Source: Hahellaceae bacterium
GTDB taxonomy: Bacteria > Pseudomonadota > Gammaproteobacteria > Pseudomonadales > Oleiphilaceae
Length of the DNA: 64,000 nucleotides
Reading direction: 5' to 3'
Assembly (NCBI GenBank): GCA_024234505.1
Contig: JACKOD010000003.1
Location: forward strand, 489,501 to 553,500
Part shown: positions 7,132 to 14,365 of the stretch, piece after piece
Position numbering within the stretch: position 1 is the first letter of the stretch
Layout: the number at the start of each line of letters is the position of its first letter
The notes under the pieces: generated by a model
Seen by the model: the letters and a program-made list of their open reading frames with translations, nothing else
Told to the model about the DNA's origin: nothing
Databases searched by the model: none
Translations under genes and position numbers: made by a program

Positions 7132-8874
7132 CTAATCAAGGCGAATTCGGTAAACCTCTTCAATAGACGTTACCTTTAGTTTGGCCAGACTTAATGCTTG
7201 TCGGGTGAGTGGTTGCATGCCTTGTTTGATGGCTATGCGTTCCAGTTCCACCGCACTGATATTTTGGGTAATGCATTCTTTGATTTCGCCGGTCACATTG
7301 AGCTGTTCATAAACGGCGACTCTTCCCCGATAGCCTGTGCCCCGACACTGATCACAACCTCGCCCCCGATAGAATATCTCGTGTTCTCCGATTTGTAACA
7401 ATGATCTTACCGAGGGTTCTATAACTTCCTCTGCCTGACAGTGCGGGCAGTTCTTTCGAACGAGTCGCTGTGCCAGTACTCCCAAAAGCGTGGACCTCAA
7501 CAGGTAGGCAGGAATGCCAATTTCCAGCAATCTTGTCACCGTACTTGCGGCGCTGTTGGTGTGGAGTGTCGAGAGCACCAGGTGCCCGGTTAGTGCGCTT
7601 TCTACGGCAATCTTGGCCGTTTCCTCGTCACGAATTTCTCCGATCATGATGGCATTGGGGTCGTGACGTAAGATATTGCGTAAGGCTCGTGCAAATGTAT
7701 AGCCAATGGCGGCCTGTGTTTGAATTTGCAGAACTTGGTCAAGGTGATATTCAACCGGATCTTCTACGGTAATCACATTAATATTTCTTTTGACTACTTC
7801 CTGCAGGGCTGCATAGAGCGTGGTGGACTTTCCTGAACCGGTAGGGCCTGTGACTAAAAAAAGGCCGCTGCTTTTGTGCATGATGTGTCGGAATTGTTCT
7901 GCGTCCTTGGGCGAGAACCCCAGATCTTCGATAGACTTAAGTCCTGCACTGGTGTCCAGAATCCTGATGACGACACTTTCACCATAGATACAGGGCATGA
8001 TGGATATGCGTAAATCTACCGGCTTTTCTCTTGCCATGATCTTCGCCCTTCCATCTTGCGGGAGCCGGTGCTCCGCAATGTTCATTCCACCAAGAATTTT
8101 TATTCGCGCAACCGCTGCATTCAGCATGGCGCGAGTGAGATTGCGGATTTTGACCAATTCACCATCGATTCTGAATATGATTTCAACGTCCTTTTCTTTG
8201 GGGCGAATATGAATATCAGAGGCGTGTCGGTTAATGGCGTCCAGAATCAGGTTGTTTATCAGTTTAACGGTGGGTTTATCTGCTGCAAGGCGTTCTTCTT
8301 GTCGGGCAATGTTTGCTGTATTGGGATTTTCGGTAGCGATATCTTTTAAAACTTCTTCATCGTCGCTGGGGCTGTAGAATTGGGAAATCGCAATGTCAAT
8401 GTCTTCTTCCGATGCATACACTGGCTCAATCAGGTGCTTGGTCATAAAGTGCAGCATGTTGAGTGTTTCAATATCGGTCGGGTTGGCCATGGCCACCAGT
8501 AATCTTTCCCTGTAAAGGGTGAGCGGAATCAATCTGTGGTTTCTCGCAAAATCTGCTTGAATCATTTCGAGTGCATCCTGATTAAAGTCAAATTGACTCA
8601 AGCGAACAAAAGGCAAGTCCAGGCTGGCAGCATACGCCGTGTCGAATTTTGTTCGATTTGTTGGCGAGAACGCTTTGAGGCACTTGATCAGCTCGTAATT
8701 TGATTTAATTTCGGGGTGAGTAGCGATCAAATGGCTAAGCTCTGTAGCAGAAATAGCGTGAGACTGAAGCAATAGCTCTTTAAGAGAGGTTTTTCCATTG
8801 TCTTTCGTGTTTTCAATGGCATTCTGAAGTTCAAGCTGTGAGCAGATTTGCATGGAAGCAGTAACCTTTTTCAT
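7132..8874 (-). CDS. GspE/PulE-family secretion/pilus ATPase (PilB/MshE-like)
   Basis: 580 residues. An N-terminal MshEN-like region (about 25-165) precedes the hexameric motor domain. Walker A is GPTGSGKST at 343-351, the Walker B region is PNAIMIGEIRDEE near 406-418, and the four zinc cysteines are C476, C479, C507 and C510. These ATPases drive type IV pilus or type II secretion assembly at the inner membrane. The first MshEN repeat lacks the RLG signature needed for c-di-GMP binding (SLKELLLQSHAIS instead). No pilC/gspF, prepilin or secretin gene lies nearby, so the system it serves is unknown. The start is either the ATG at 8874 or one seven codons inside. Confidence 0.9.
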   Translation of the reverse strand: MKKVTASMQICSQLELQNAIENTKDNGKTSLKELLLQSHAISATELSHLIATHPEIKSNYELIKCLKAFSPTNRTKFDTAYAASLDLPFVRLSQFDFNQDALEMIQADFARNHRLIPLTLYRERLLVAMANPTDIETLNMLHFMTKHLIEPVYASEEDIDIAISQFYSPSDDEEVLKDIATENPNTANIARQEERLAADKPTVKLINNLILDAINRHASDIHIRPKEKDVEIIFRIDGELVKIRNLTRAMLNAAVARIKILGGMNIAEHRLPQDGRAKIMAREKPVDLRISIMPCIYGESVVIRILDTSAGLKSIEDLGFSPKDAEQFRHIMHKSSGLFLVTGPTGSGKSTTLYAALQEVVKRNINVITVEDPVEYHLDQVLQIQTQAAIGYTFARALRNILRHDPNAIMIGEIRDEETAKIAVESALTGHLVLSTLHTNSAASTVTRLLEIGIPAYLLRSTLLGVLAQRLVRKNCPHCQAEEVIEPSVRSLLQIGEHEIFYRGRGCDQCRGTGYRGRVAVYEQLNVTGEIKECITQNISAVELERIAIKQGMQPLTRQALSLAKLKVTSIEEVYRIRLD

Positions 8875-8933
8875 ACAACATGATTGAAAAGTTATAATTA
8901 GCGTCCATGCTTGCCATTAAGGTGCGTAAATTC

Positions 8934-8962
8934 TTGACATCACAACCTATCAAACGTATGTT
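8934..8962 (+). promoter_or_regulatory. psrA promoter (-35 TTGACA, -10 TATGTT)
   Basis: TTGACA at 8934-8939 is followed after 17 bases by TATGTT at 8957-8962, a near-consensus sigma-70 promoter 40 bases ahead of psrA. The -10 lies inside a PsrA-type palindrome. Confidence 0.7.
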
Positions 8963-8977
8963 TAAAACAAATGTTTG
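8951..8977 (+). promoter_or_regulatory. Two PsrA-type operators
   Basis: CAAACGTATGTTTA (8951-8964) has arms AAAC/GTTT, and CAAATGTTTG (8968-8977) has arms CAAA/TTTG. Both resemble the G/CAAAC-N2-4-GTTTG/C element bound by PsrA in Pseudomonas. They cover the -10 and the start point, so binding would repress psrA itself. Confidence 0.65.
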
Positions 8978-9002
8978 GAATGTTTATACTAAGTTGTGAG
9001 TG

Positions 9003-9668
9003 ATGGCAAATTCCGATACCGTTGATCGTATTTTAGATGCTGCAGAGATTTTATTTGCTGAAAAAGGTTTCTCGGAAACTTCTCTCAGGCAAATAACGAG
9101 CAAAGCCCAAGTTAATCTTGCCGCAGTGAATTATCATTTTGGGTCAAAAAATGCCCTTATACAGGCTGTATTCGCTCGTTTCCTGACCCCCTTTACTCGA
9201 GCCATGGAGCAGGAAATAGATTTGAGAGTAGGTGCCAATATTGAAAACTCTCAAATGGAACTTGAGCAGCTACTCAGTATTCTTACTCTTAGCATAGTTC
9301 GGATTCCGACCCGGCACAAAAATGGCGTATCGGTTTTTATGCGATTGCTGGGGATTGCGTATACACAAAGCCAGGGGCATTTGCGTCGTTTTCTGGAACA
9401 AGAGTATAGTCGACCCTTCAGGCGCTTCATGCGTCTTATGAAAGCTGCGACTCCCGAGTTGAGCCAAATAGATAGGTTCTGGCGTATACAATTTATGCTG
9501 GGAGCCACGGCGTTTACCATGTCGAGCATCGAGGCGTTAAAGGAAATTATCAAAGACGATCTTGATGTTGATTCCAGCACTGAAGATGTAGCAACGCGAC
9601 TGGTGCCTTTTTTGGCGGCGGGGTTGCGAGCCAAAGCGATACCTGACCCGATTTTAGGCGCAAAATAG
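9003..9668 (+). CDS. psrA: PsrA-like TetR-family fatty-acid-responsive regulator
   Basis: 221 residues. The N-terminal helix-turn-helix has RILDAAEILFAEKGFSETSL and VNLAAVNYHFGSKNALIQAV, a near-exact match to the pattern I recall for Pseudomonas PsrA; the ligand domain keeps FMRLLGIAYTQSQGHLRRFL and FWRIQFMLGATAF. In Pseudomonas, PsrA senses long-chain fatty acids, represses beta-oxidation genes and activates rpoS; here only autoregulation can be read from DNA. The ATG at 9003 is used; a GTG immediately before it is also in frame. Pseudomonas has lexA beside psrA, whereas here the divergent neighbour is a secretion ATPase; nagZ downstream is shared. Confidence 0.85.
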   Translation: MANSDTVDRILDAAEILFAEKGFSETSLRQITSKAQVNLAAVNYHFGSKNALIQAVFARFLTPFTRAMEQEIDLRVGANIENSQMELEQLLSILTLSIVRIPTRHKNGVSVFMRLLGIAYTQSQGHLRRFLEQEYSRPFRRFMRLMKAATPELSQIDRFWRIQFMLGATAFTMSSIEALKEIIKDDLDVDSSTEDVATRLVPFLAAGLRAKAIPDPILGAK

Positions 9669-9686
9669 CGACGGCTGTGCCGTCGC
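9668..9686. terminator. Tight GC-rich hairpin after psrA
   Basis: GCGACGGC (9668-9675) and GCCGTCGC (9679-9686) pair perfectly over a three-base loop, starting at the last base of the psrA stop. No T-run follows, so it may protect the transcript end or attenuate rather than terminate. Confidence 0.4.
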
Positions 9687-9775
9687 GATAGCGGTGTACG
9701 TCTTGCTTGGCCTGATTTTATTATGGCTTTTTAGTTTCGCCTATTTTGGCCAAGGCTTTCATTGGTTCAACAAGT

Positions 9776-10264
9776 ATGCACCCGCCACCTTCCTACATAG
9801 ATATTAACCTTACCTCCCAATCGCTTCGTTATTCTTCATCCGACGCAGATTATTGTTATCAGATTTCCAGTGCACTGAACGGGCCGGGTGAACGCCATGG
9901 TAGCGGCTGTACGCCCCGCGGGTGGCATTATATTCGCGCGCACATTGGTGCAGGTCTGCCTGAAAATGCAGTATTTAAGGCGCGCAGATTTACTGGTGAA
10001 ATTTATACATCCGAACTGGCACAGCAGTGGCCGCAGCGAGACTGGATTCTTTCCCGAATATTATGGCTCAGTGGCTGTGAAGTCGGATTCAATCGGATGG
10101 GCGATGTCGATACTCAACGTCGTTACATCTATATTCATGGCACCCCGGATACCGAACCGATGGGAACGCCTTTATCGCATGGCTGTATCCGAATGCGAAA
10201 TCGCGACATCATACAGTTGTTTGCCGTGATCCCTAAGGGGGTCAGGGTGCATATCCACGAATAG
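9776..10264 (+). CDS. L,D-transpeptidase (YkuD) domain protein without signal peptide
   Basis: 162 residues from the ATG at 9776. The catalytic block is complete: HGTPDTEPMGTPLSHGCIRM at 121-140, with nucleophile Cys137, His135 and Arg139. YkuD enzymes form 3-3 peptidoglycan cross-links or attach proteins to the wall. The protein starts MHPPPSYIDI and has no signal peptide or anchor; a TTG at 9746 would add ten residues, none hydrophobic enough to export it. A cytoplasmic form would more likely act on wall fragments, as an L,D-carboxypeptidase could, and it sits 45 bases before nagZ, which processes such fragments. That link is an inference from position. Confidence 0.8.
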   Translation: MHPPPSYIDINLTSQSLRYSSSDADYCYQISSALNGPGERHGSGCTPRGWHYIRAHIGAGLPENAVFKARRFTGEIYTSELAQQWPQRDWILSRILWLSGCEVGFNRMGDVDTQRRYIYIHGTPDTEPMGTPLSHGCIRMRNRDIIQLFAVIPKGVRVHIHE

Positions 10265-10309
10265 CTCGTGTATACTCCGCGACAACGTAAATGGGGTGTA
10301 CTGATCAAA

Positions 10310-11365
10310 ATGTCTGGTGAAAACAATTATCCCTTACCGGGGCCGTTAATGGTTGATGTAGGGGGCACTTCTCTTACCGCCGAAGATCGGGCCTTTCTGG
10401 CAAATCCGCTGATCGGTGGATTGATACTGTTTAGTCGAAACTATGAATCGCTGCCGCAATTGACTGAGCTGGTTCGTCAGATCCGTGATATTAATCCTGG
10501 AATATTGATTGCGGTTGATCATGAAGGTGGACGGGTTCAACGCTTCAAAACGGGGTTTACGCGCATCCCGCCCATGGGCGAGATAGGTCGAATTTTTCAG
10601 CGCGACTCTGATGCCGGGTTAATGCTGGCTTACAATTGTGGGTGGTTGTTCGCATCTGAACTCCTTAGTGTAGGGATCGACTTTAGCTTTGCTCCGGTTT
10701 TAGATGTGGATTACGGCGTATCAACGGTGATTGGTGACCGCTCTTTTAGCGCCAAACCAAATGAAATCTGTATGTTGGCTGAGCAGCTTGTCGCGGGTAT
10801 GCGTGATGCGGGCATGGCCGCCACGGGCAAACATTTCCCCGGTCATGGGTTTGTTCAAGCCGATTCCCATCTGGAAATACCACGAGATCATCGAGCGTTC
10901 GAAGCCATTAAAGCGAATGACATGATGCCTTTTGACTATCTGATTCCGCGCGGCTTGAACGCCGTAATGCCTGCCCATGTTATTTACGATCAGATTGACG
11001 ATTCTCCTGCGGGGTTTTCTTCTTTTTGGTTGAAAACGGTGTTGCGTGAATCAATGAAGTTCGACGGCGTAATTTTTAGTGATGATCTAACCATGGAAGG
11101 TGCATCTGTGGCGGGCGGATATGCACAACGTGCGGCGGCCGCACTAGCGGCAGGTTGTGACATGCTGCTGGTGTGTAATCATCGCAAAGGCGCGATGGAA
11201 GCCTTGGAATATCTTGAAGATCAGGAGGGAGCGACTAACTTTACTGTGCAGGGACAGCGTTTGGCTAAAATGCGAGGACGTCGGCGCGTGGCAATGGAGG
11301 CGCTTTGTGCCTCTTCAGATTGGCTGCGTGCGAGCGAACAGCTGGCGTTATGGTATAAGGCCTGA
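10310..11365 (+). CDS. nagZ: Beta-N-acetylhexosaminidase NagZ (GH3)
   Basis: 351 residues, usual length for bacterial NagZ. It contains AVDHEGGRVQRF (68-79), KHFPGHG (174-180) and the acidic motif SDDLTM (257-262). NagZ removes GlcNAc from anhydro-muropeptides in the cytoplasm during peptidoglycan recycling, and in bacteria with inducible AmpC it feeds the inducer pathway. The ATG at 10310 is preferred over a GTG at 10268, because the extra 14 residues (rich in Arg/Lys) are not family-like. It follows the L,D-transpeptidase by 45 bases and precedes the MscS gene by 55, so the genes from psrA onward may form an operon. Confidence 0.93.
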   Translation: MSGENNYPLPGPLMVDVGGTSLTAEDRAFLANPLIGGLILFSRNYESLPQLTELVRQIRDINPGILIAVDHEGGRVQRFKTGFTRIPPMGEIGRIFQRDSDAGLMLAYNCGWLFASELLSVGIDFSFAPVLDVDYGVSTVIGDRSFSAKPNEICMLAEQLVAGMRDAGMAATGKHFPGHGFVQADSHLEIPRDHRAFEAIKANDMMPFDYLIPRGLNAVMPAHVIYDQIDDSPAGFSSFWLKTVLRESMKFDGVIFSDDLTMEGASVAGGYAQRAAAALAAGCDMLLVCNHRKGAMEALEYLEDQEGATNFTVQGQRLAKMRGRRRVAMEALCASSDWLRASEQLALWYKA

Positions 11366-11420
11366 AACGGAATTCGAAATCTAATTTCTCCGCAGTAAAT
11401 TCAACGTAAGAGAGCCATAA

Positions 11421-12563
11421 ATGGAATTGTCGTTTTTGGATGAAATCTTTGCCGGGTTCGGTATTGCAAAAACCACCTGGCAGGGCAGTATTGAGATTTT
11501 CCTGGTCGTTGCCATGACCTATGTGGTGAGCTATCTCTCCAATCGTTTCTTTATGAAACTGGAAAAGCAATTGGAGAAAACGCGTAACCTCTGGGATGAC
11601 ACCGTGCTCTGGGCCGCACGCAAACCCATGTCAGTTTTAATCTGGATTGTGGGATTATCTTTTGCGGCAGCCGTAGCGGACGATGTCTCAGGTACCTCTT
11701 TTTATGCTTTTGTTGAGCCCGTCAGGCGACTTAGTGTGATCGTAATGATCGCCTGGTTTATTGTCCGTTTTATCAGTGGTGCCGAAAGTATTGTTGTTTC
11801 GCCTGACAAAATGAAACAGCCGATGGATGAAACGACTGTTTCGGCAATGAGTAAGCTTCTGCGAGGGTCGGTGCTGATTACCGCCGCCTTGGTGGTCTTG
11901 CAGAGCATGGGATACAGCATTTCCGGTGTATTGGCTTTTGGCGGTATTGGCGGGATTGCCGTCGGTTTTGCCGCCAAGGATTTGTTGGCCAATTTTTTTG
12001 GCGGACTGATGATCTATCTCGATAGGCCCTTCAAAGTAGGTGATTGGATTCGTTCACCGGATCAAAATATTGAGGGCACCGTGGAGCAGATCGGATGGCG
12101 GCTAACGATTATTCGCACCTTCGATAAACGACCGCTTTACGTGCCAAACGCTACCTTTTCAAGTATCTCTGTCGAAAACCCATCCCGTATGACGCACCGA
12201 CGCATTTACGAAGTGATCGGCGTTCGATATGACGATGCCCATCTGGTAGATCGTATTGTCGCAGAAGTTAAGCAAATGCTGATAGATCACGAAGAAATTG
12301 ACAATACGCAGACGATGATTGTGAATTTTAATCAGTTTAATGCCTCGTCACTGGACTTCTTTGTTTATACCTTTACCCGTACGACCAACTGGATCCGGTA
12401 TCACGAAATCAAGCAGGATGTGCTACTGAAGATATTTTCGGTCATTAGTCGTCATGGCGCAGAGATTGCCTACCCAACACAAACATTGCATCACGCGACG
12501 GTTGCGGCACCTGCGATTCCACAAAATGCAGGACTGGAGCAATACGTCCCGAAAGAACGTTGA
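11421..12563 (+). CDS. MscS-family mechanosensitive channel
   Basis: 380 residues. Several N-terminal transmembrane helices (about 22-40, 70-90, 98-120, 150-170) lead to the pore helix with the Gly/Ala pattern FGGIGGIAVGFAAKDLLANF, followed by GLMIYLDRPFKVGDWI, the start of the MscS beta domain. The C-terminal cytoplasmic alpha/beta vestibule follows. Such channels release solutes on hypo-osmotic shock. It has more N-terminal helices than E. coli MscS (286 residues) and is closer in size to YbdG/YnaI-type relatives. AAGAGAG lies ten bases before the ATG. Confidence 0.92.
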   Translation: MELSFLDEIFAGFGIAKTTWQGSIEIFLVVAMTYVVSYLSNRFFMKLEKQLEKTRNLWDDTVLWAARKPMSVLIWIVGLSFAAAVADDVSGTSFYAFVEPVRRLSVIVMIAWFIVRFISGAESIVVSPDKMKQPMDETTVSAMSKLLRGSVLITAALVVLQSMGYSISGVLAFGGIGGIAVGFAAKDLLANFFGGLMIYLDRPFKVGDWIRSPDQNIEGTVEQIGWRLTIIRTFDKRPLYVPNATFSSISVENPSRMTHRRIYEVIGVRYDDAHLVDRIVAEVKQMLIDHEEIDNTQTMIVNFNQFNASSLDFFVYTFTRTTNWIRYHEIKQDVLLKIFSVISRHGAEIAYPTQTLHHATVAAPAIPQNAGLEQYVPKER

Positions 12564-12581
12564 TTACGAGGAAACGAAAAC

Positions 12582-13325
12582 ATGGAAACCACACTGGCGA
12601 TCATTGGTGGTACCGGCCTGACAGAATTGGAGGGGCTGGAAATACTCGAAAGTAAAACGATTGTAACGCCCTATGGCGAACCGAGTGCTCCCTTGCTGTT
12701 CGGGCAGTTAAATCGACGACCGGTAGTATTTTTGGCGCGTCATGGTAACCCGCACAGAATTCCTCCCCATAAGGTTAATTATCGGGCCAACTTGCATGCG
12801 CTGAAGCAAATAGGTATCAAGCAGGTAGTGGCTGTGAATGCTGTTGGCGGGATTCATCCTGCAATGGGGCCGGCACAGGTGGTCATTCCTGATCAGTTGA
12901 TCGATTACACCTGGGGTAGGGCGAGCACTTTTTTCGAGGACGATCTCGAGCATGTGACTCATATTGATCTGACCTGGCCCTATACAGACTCACTTCGTCA
13001 ACGTTTGATTGAGTGTGCAAAAAGCACTCAGGCGCCTTTCAGCGATTTTGGAGTATATGCCTGCACGCAGGGGCCAAGACTGGAAACGGCCGCCGAAGTG
13101 GCGCGACTTGAGAGAGATGGCTGTCATATCGTGGGTATGACCGGGATGCCAGAGGCGGCGCTTGCGGCTGAACTCGAATTGGATTACGCCTGTATTGGAC
13201 TGGTTGTCAATTGGGCCGCCGGAAAAACGGACCATATTATTACCATGGAGGAAATACAGGCCGCCATAGATCAGGGAATGGGGCGCGTGTTGCGAATTCT
13301 GGCGGAGTTAATTGCTGGCGAGTAA
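12582..13325 (+). CDS. Purine nucleoside phosphorylase family, S-methyl-5'-thioinosine phosphorylase-like
   Basis: 247 residues of the MTAP/PNP family. Landmarks are AIIGGTGL at the N-terminus (phosphate loop), RHGNPHRIPPHKVNYRANL, AVNAVGGI and the segment around GPRLETAAEV, with NWAAG near the end. In Pseudomonas the gene in the same position (next to nagZ) encodes a methylthioinosine phosphorylase that salvages methylthioadenosine after deamination. The base preference depends on a few residues near the C-terminus (here NWAAGKTD), so the inosine preference is inferred from context rather than proven. GAGGA precedes the ATG at a good distance. Confidence 0.88.
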   Translation: METTLAIIGGTGLTELEGLEILESKTIVTPYGEPSAPLLFGQLNRRPVVFLARHGNPHRIPPHKVNYRANLHALKQIGIKQVVAVNAVGGIHPAMGPAQVVIPDQLIDYTWGRASTFFEDDLEHVTHIDLTWPYTDSLRQRLIECAKSTQAPFSDFGVYACTQGPRLETAAEVARLERDGCHIVGMTGMPEAALAAELELDYACIGLVVNWAAGKTDHIITMEEIQAAIDQGMGRVLRILAELIAGE

Positions 13326-13327
13326 AC

Positions 13328-13352
13328 AAGGTCGGGAGCCACGCCCGACCTT
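13328..13352. terminator. 9-bp hairpin between convergent genes
   Basis: AAGGTCGGG (13328-13336) pairs with CCCGACCTT (13344-13352), loop of seven, directly after the phosphorylase stop. There is no T-run on the plus strand and a short T-rich stretch on the minus strand, so it probably serves the csiV side at least. Confidence 0.6.
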
Positions 13353-13377
13353 AAAATATGAGAAAACCCTTTCAGCT

Positions 13378-14349
13378 TTAGTTTTGTTCGGAGCCTGATT
13401 CCGGAGAAGTCTGCTGAGAGGGCAGCTCAACAAGGTCGAAGGAAACCAATATTCCGAAATAAGGGTGATCTAGCAGATGAAGTTCGCCTGAGCGTAACTT
13501 TCTTGATTCAGATATTTTCCATGTTTTATCCAATACGTAAGACAGTGTGGGAAATTTATCCCCGCTTTGGATGTTATCTGTTGAATCTTCGTCAGGCTTT
13601 TCTTCATTATTTTCCAGTCGGGGATCATTTGAATCCATCGTCAATTCGAGAGGTTCCGAACGAGTCGGTTCGTCTGGCTGCGCATTGTAATGAAGTAGTC
13701 CATACCAATCGAGTACCACGTCCTGTGAGGGTATGCCTTCCTCGTGCGTTAACCAGAACGGGATGCTTTCGTTACGACTTAACTTAAAGGTGGATAGCGC
13801 CATATCTGCTCTTACGTGAATGTATCTGTTCCGGTAAAAGGTCAGGGTGCCTTGCAGCTCAGGCTGGTCACCAAATATCTCGCCGCCTTCAATATGTACC
13901 GATAGCTTGTCATCTCGTTTATATAGCGGCTGGTACCAGCCGCCTAAATCCAGGACACGATAGCCGGCAGCACGCTTCAGGCGTTTGGCCGTAGCTTGCA
14001 TGCTCAATTTATCGTCCGGAATTCGTTTAAGCTGATAGGGCGTTTGTGGTTTATGGTTCACCAGATAATATTCCGGTGAATCGTTTGGCGTTAAACGCTC
14101 GGTTGTATCCAGCGCCTCGCTGGTTTGTGGTGAAAGATATTTGAACACCAAATATTCTGCTTTATACCAGCGAGTGGTTTCTTCCTCTGCGTTTACAGAA
14201 GTTGACGTGCCAACGCCGGAAACAAGTATCAGGGCCGCCGTTGTTGCCATCCAGCCATTTTTAACCGTATGAAAAACACGATTAGCCATGCCTTGAGCCG
14301 TGCATAGGATATTGGGGGTAGTATCTTTCATCAGGCGAGTGCTACTCAT
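13378..14349 (-). CDS. CsiV-like periplasmic protein (PF10972-type)
   Basis: 323 residues. The mature part starts with RWYKAEYLVFKYL, contains LKRAAGYRVLDLGGWYQPL and ends with LRSGELHLLDHPYFGIL, the pattern I associate with the CsiV/DUF2803 family. CsiV of Vibrio cholerae binds peptidoglycan and is needed for PBP1A activity. A signal-like segment (ATTAALILVSGVGTSTSVNA) ends near residue 54, so the first 20 residues may not be translated; an ATG at 14289 would give a normal signal peptide, but the ATG at 14349 sits 16 bases after mfd and fits coupling. A Ser/Asp/Glu-rich linker lies near residues 225-260. It follows mfd on the same strand, as in Pseudomonas. Confidence 0.75.
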   Translation of the reverse strand: MSSTRLMKDTTPNILCTAQGMANRVFHTVKNGWMATTAALILVSGVGTSTSVNAEEETTRWYKAEYLVFKYLSPQTSEALDTTERLTPNDSPEYYLVNHKPQTPYQLKRIPDDKLSMQATAKRLKRAAGYRVLDLGGWYQPLYKRDDKLSVHIEGGEIFGDQPELQGTLTFYRNRYIHVRADMALSTFKLSRNESIPFWLTHEEGIPSQDVVLDWYGLLHYNAQPDEPTRSEPLELTMDSNDPRLENNEEKPDEDSTDNIQSGDKFPTLSYVLDKTWKISESRKLRSGELHLLDHPYFGILVSFDLVELPSQQTSPESGSEQN

Positions 14350-14365
14350 CGTTTTGGTGCCATGT

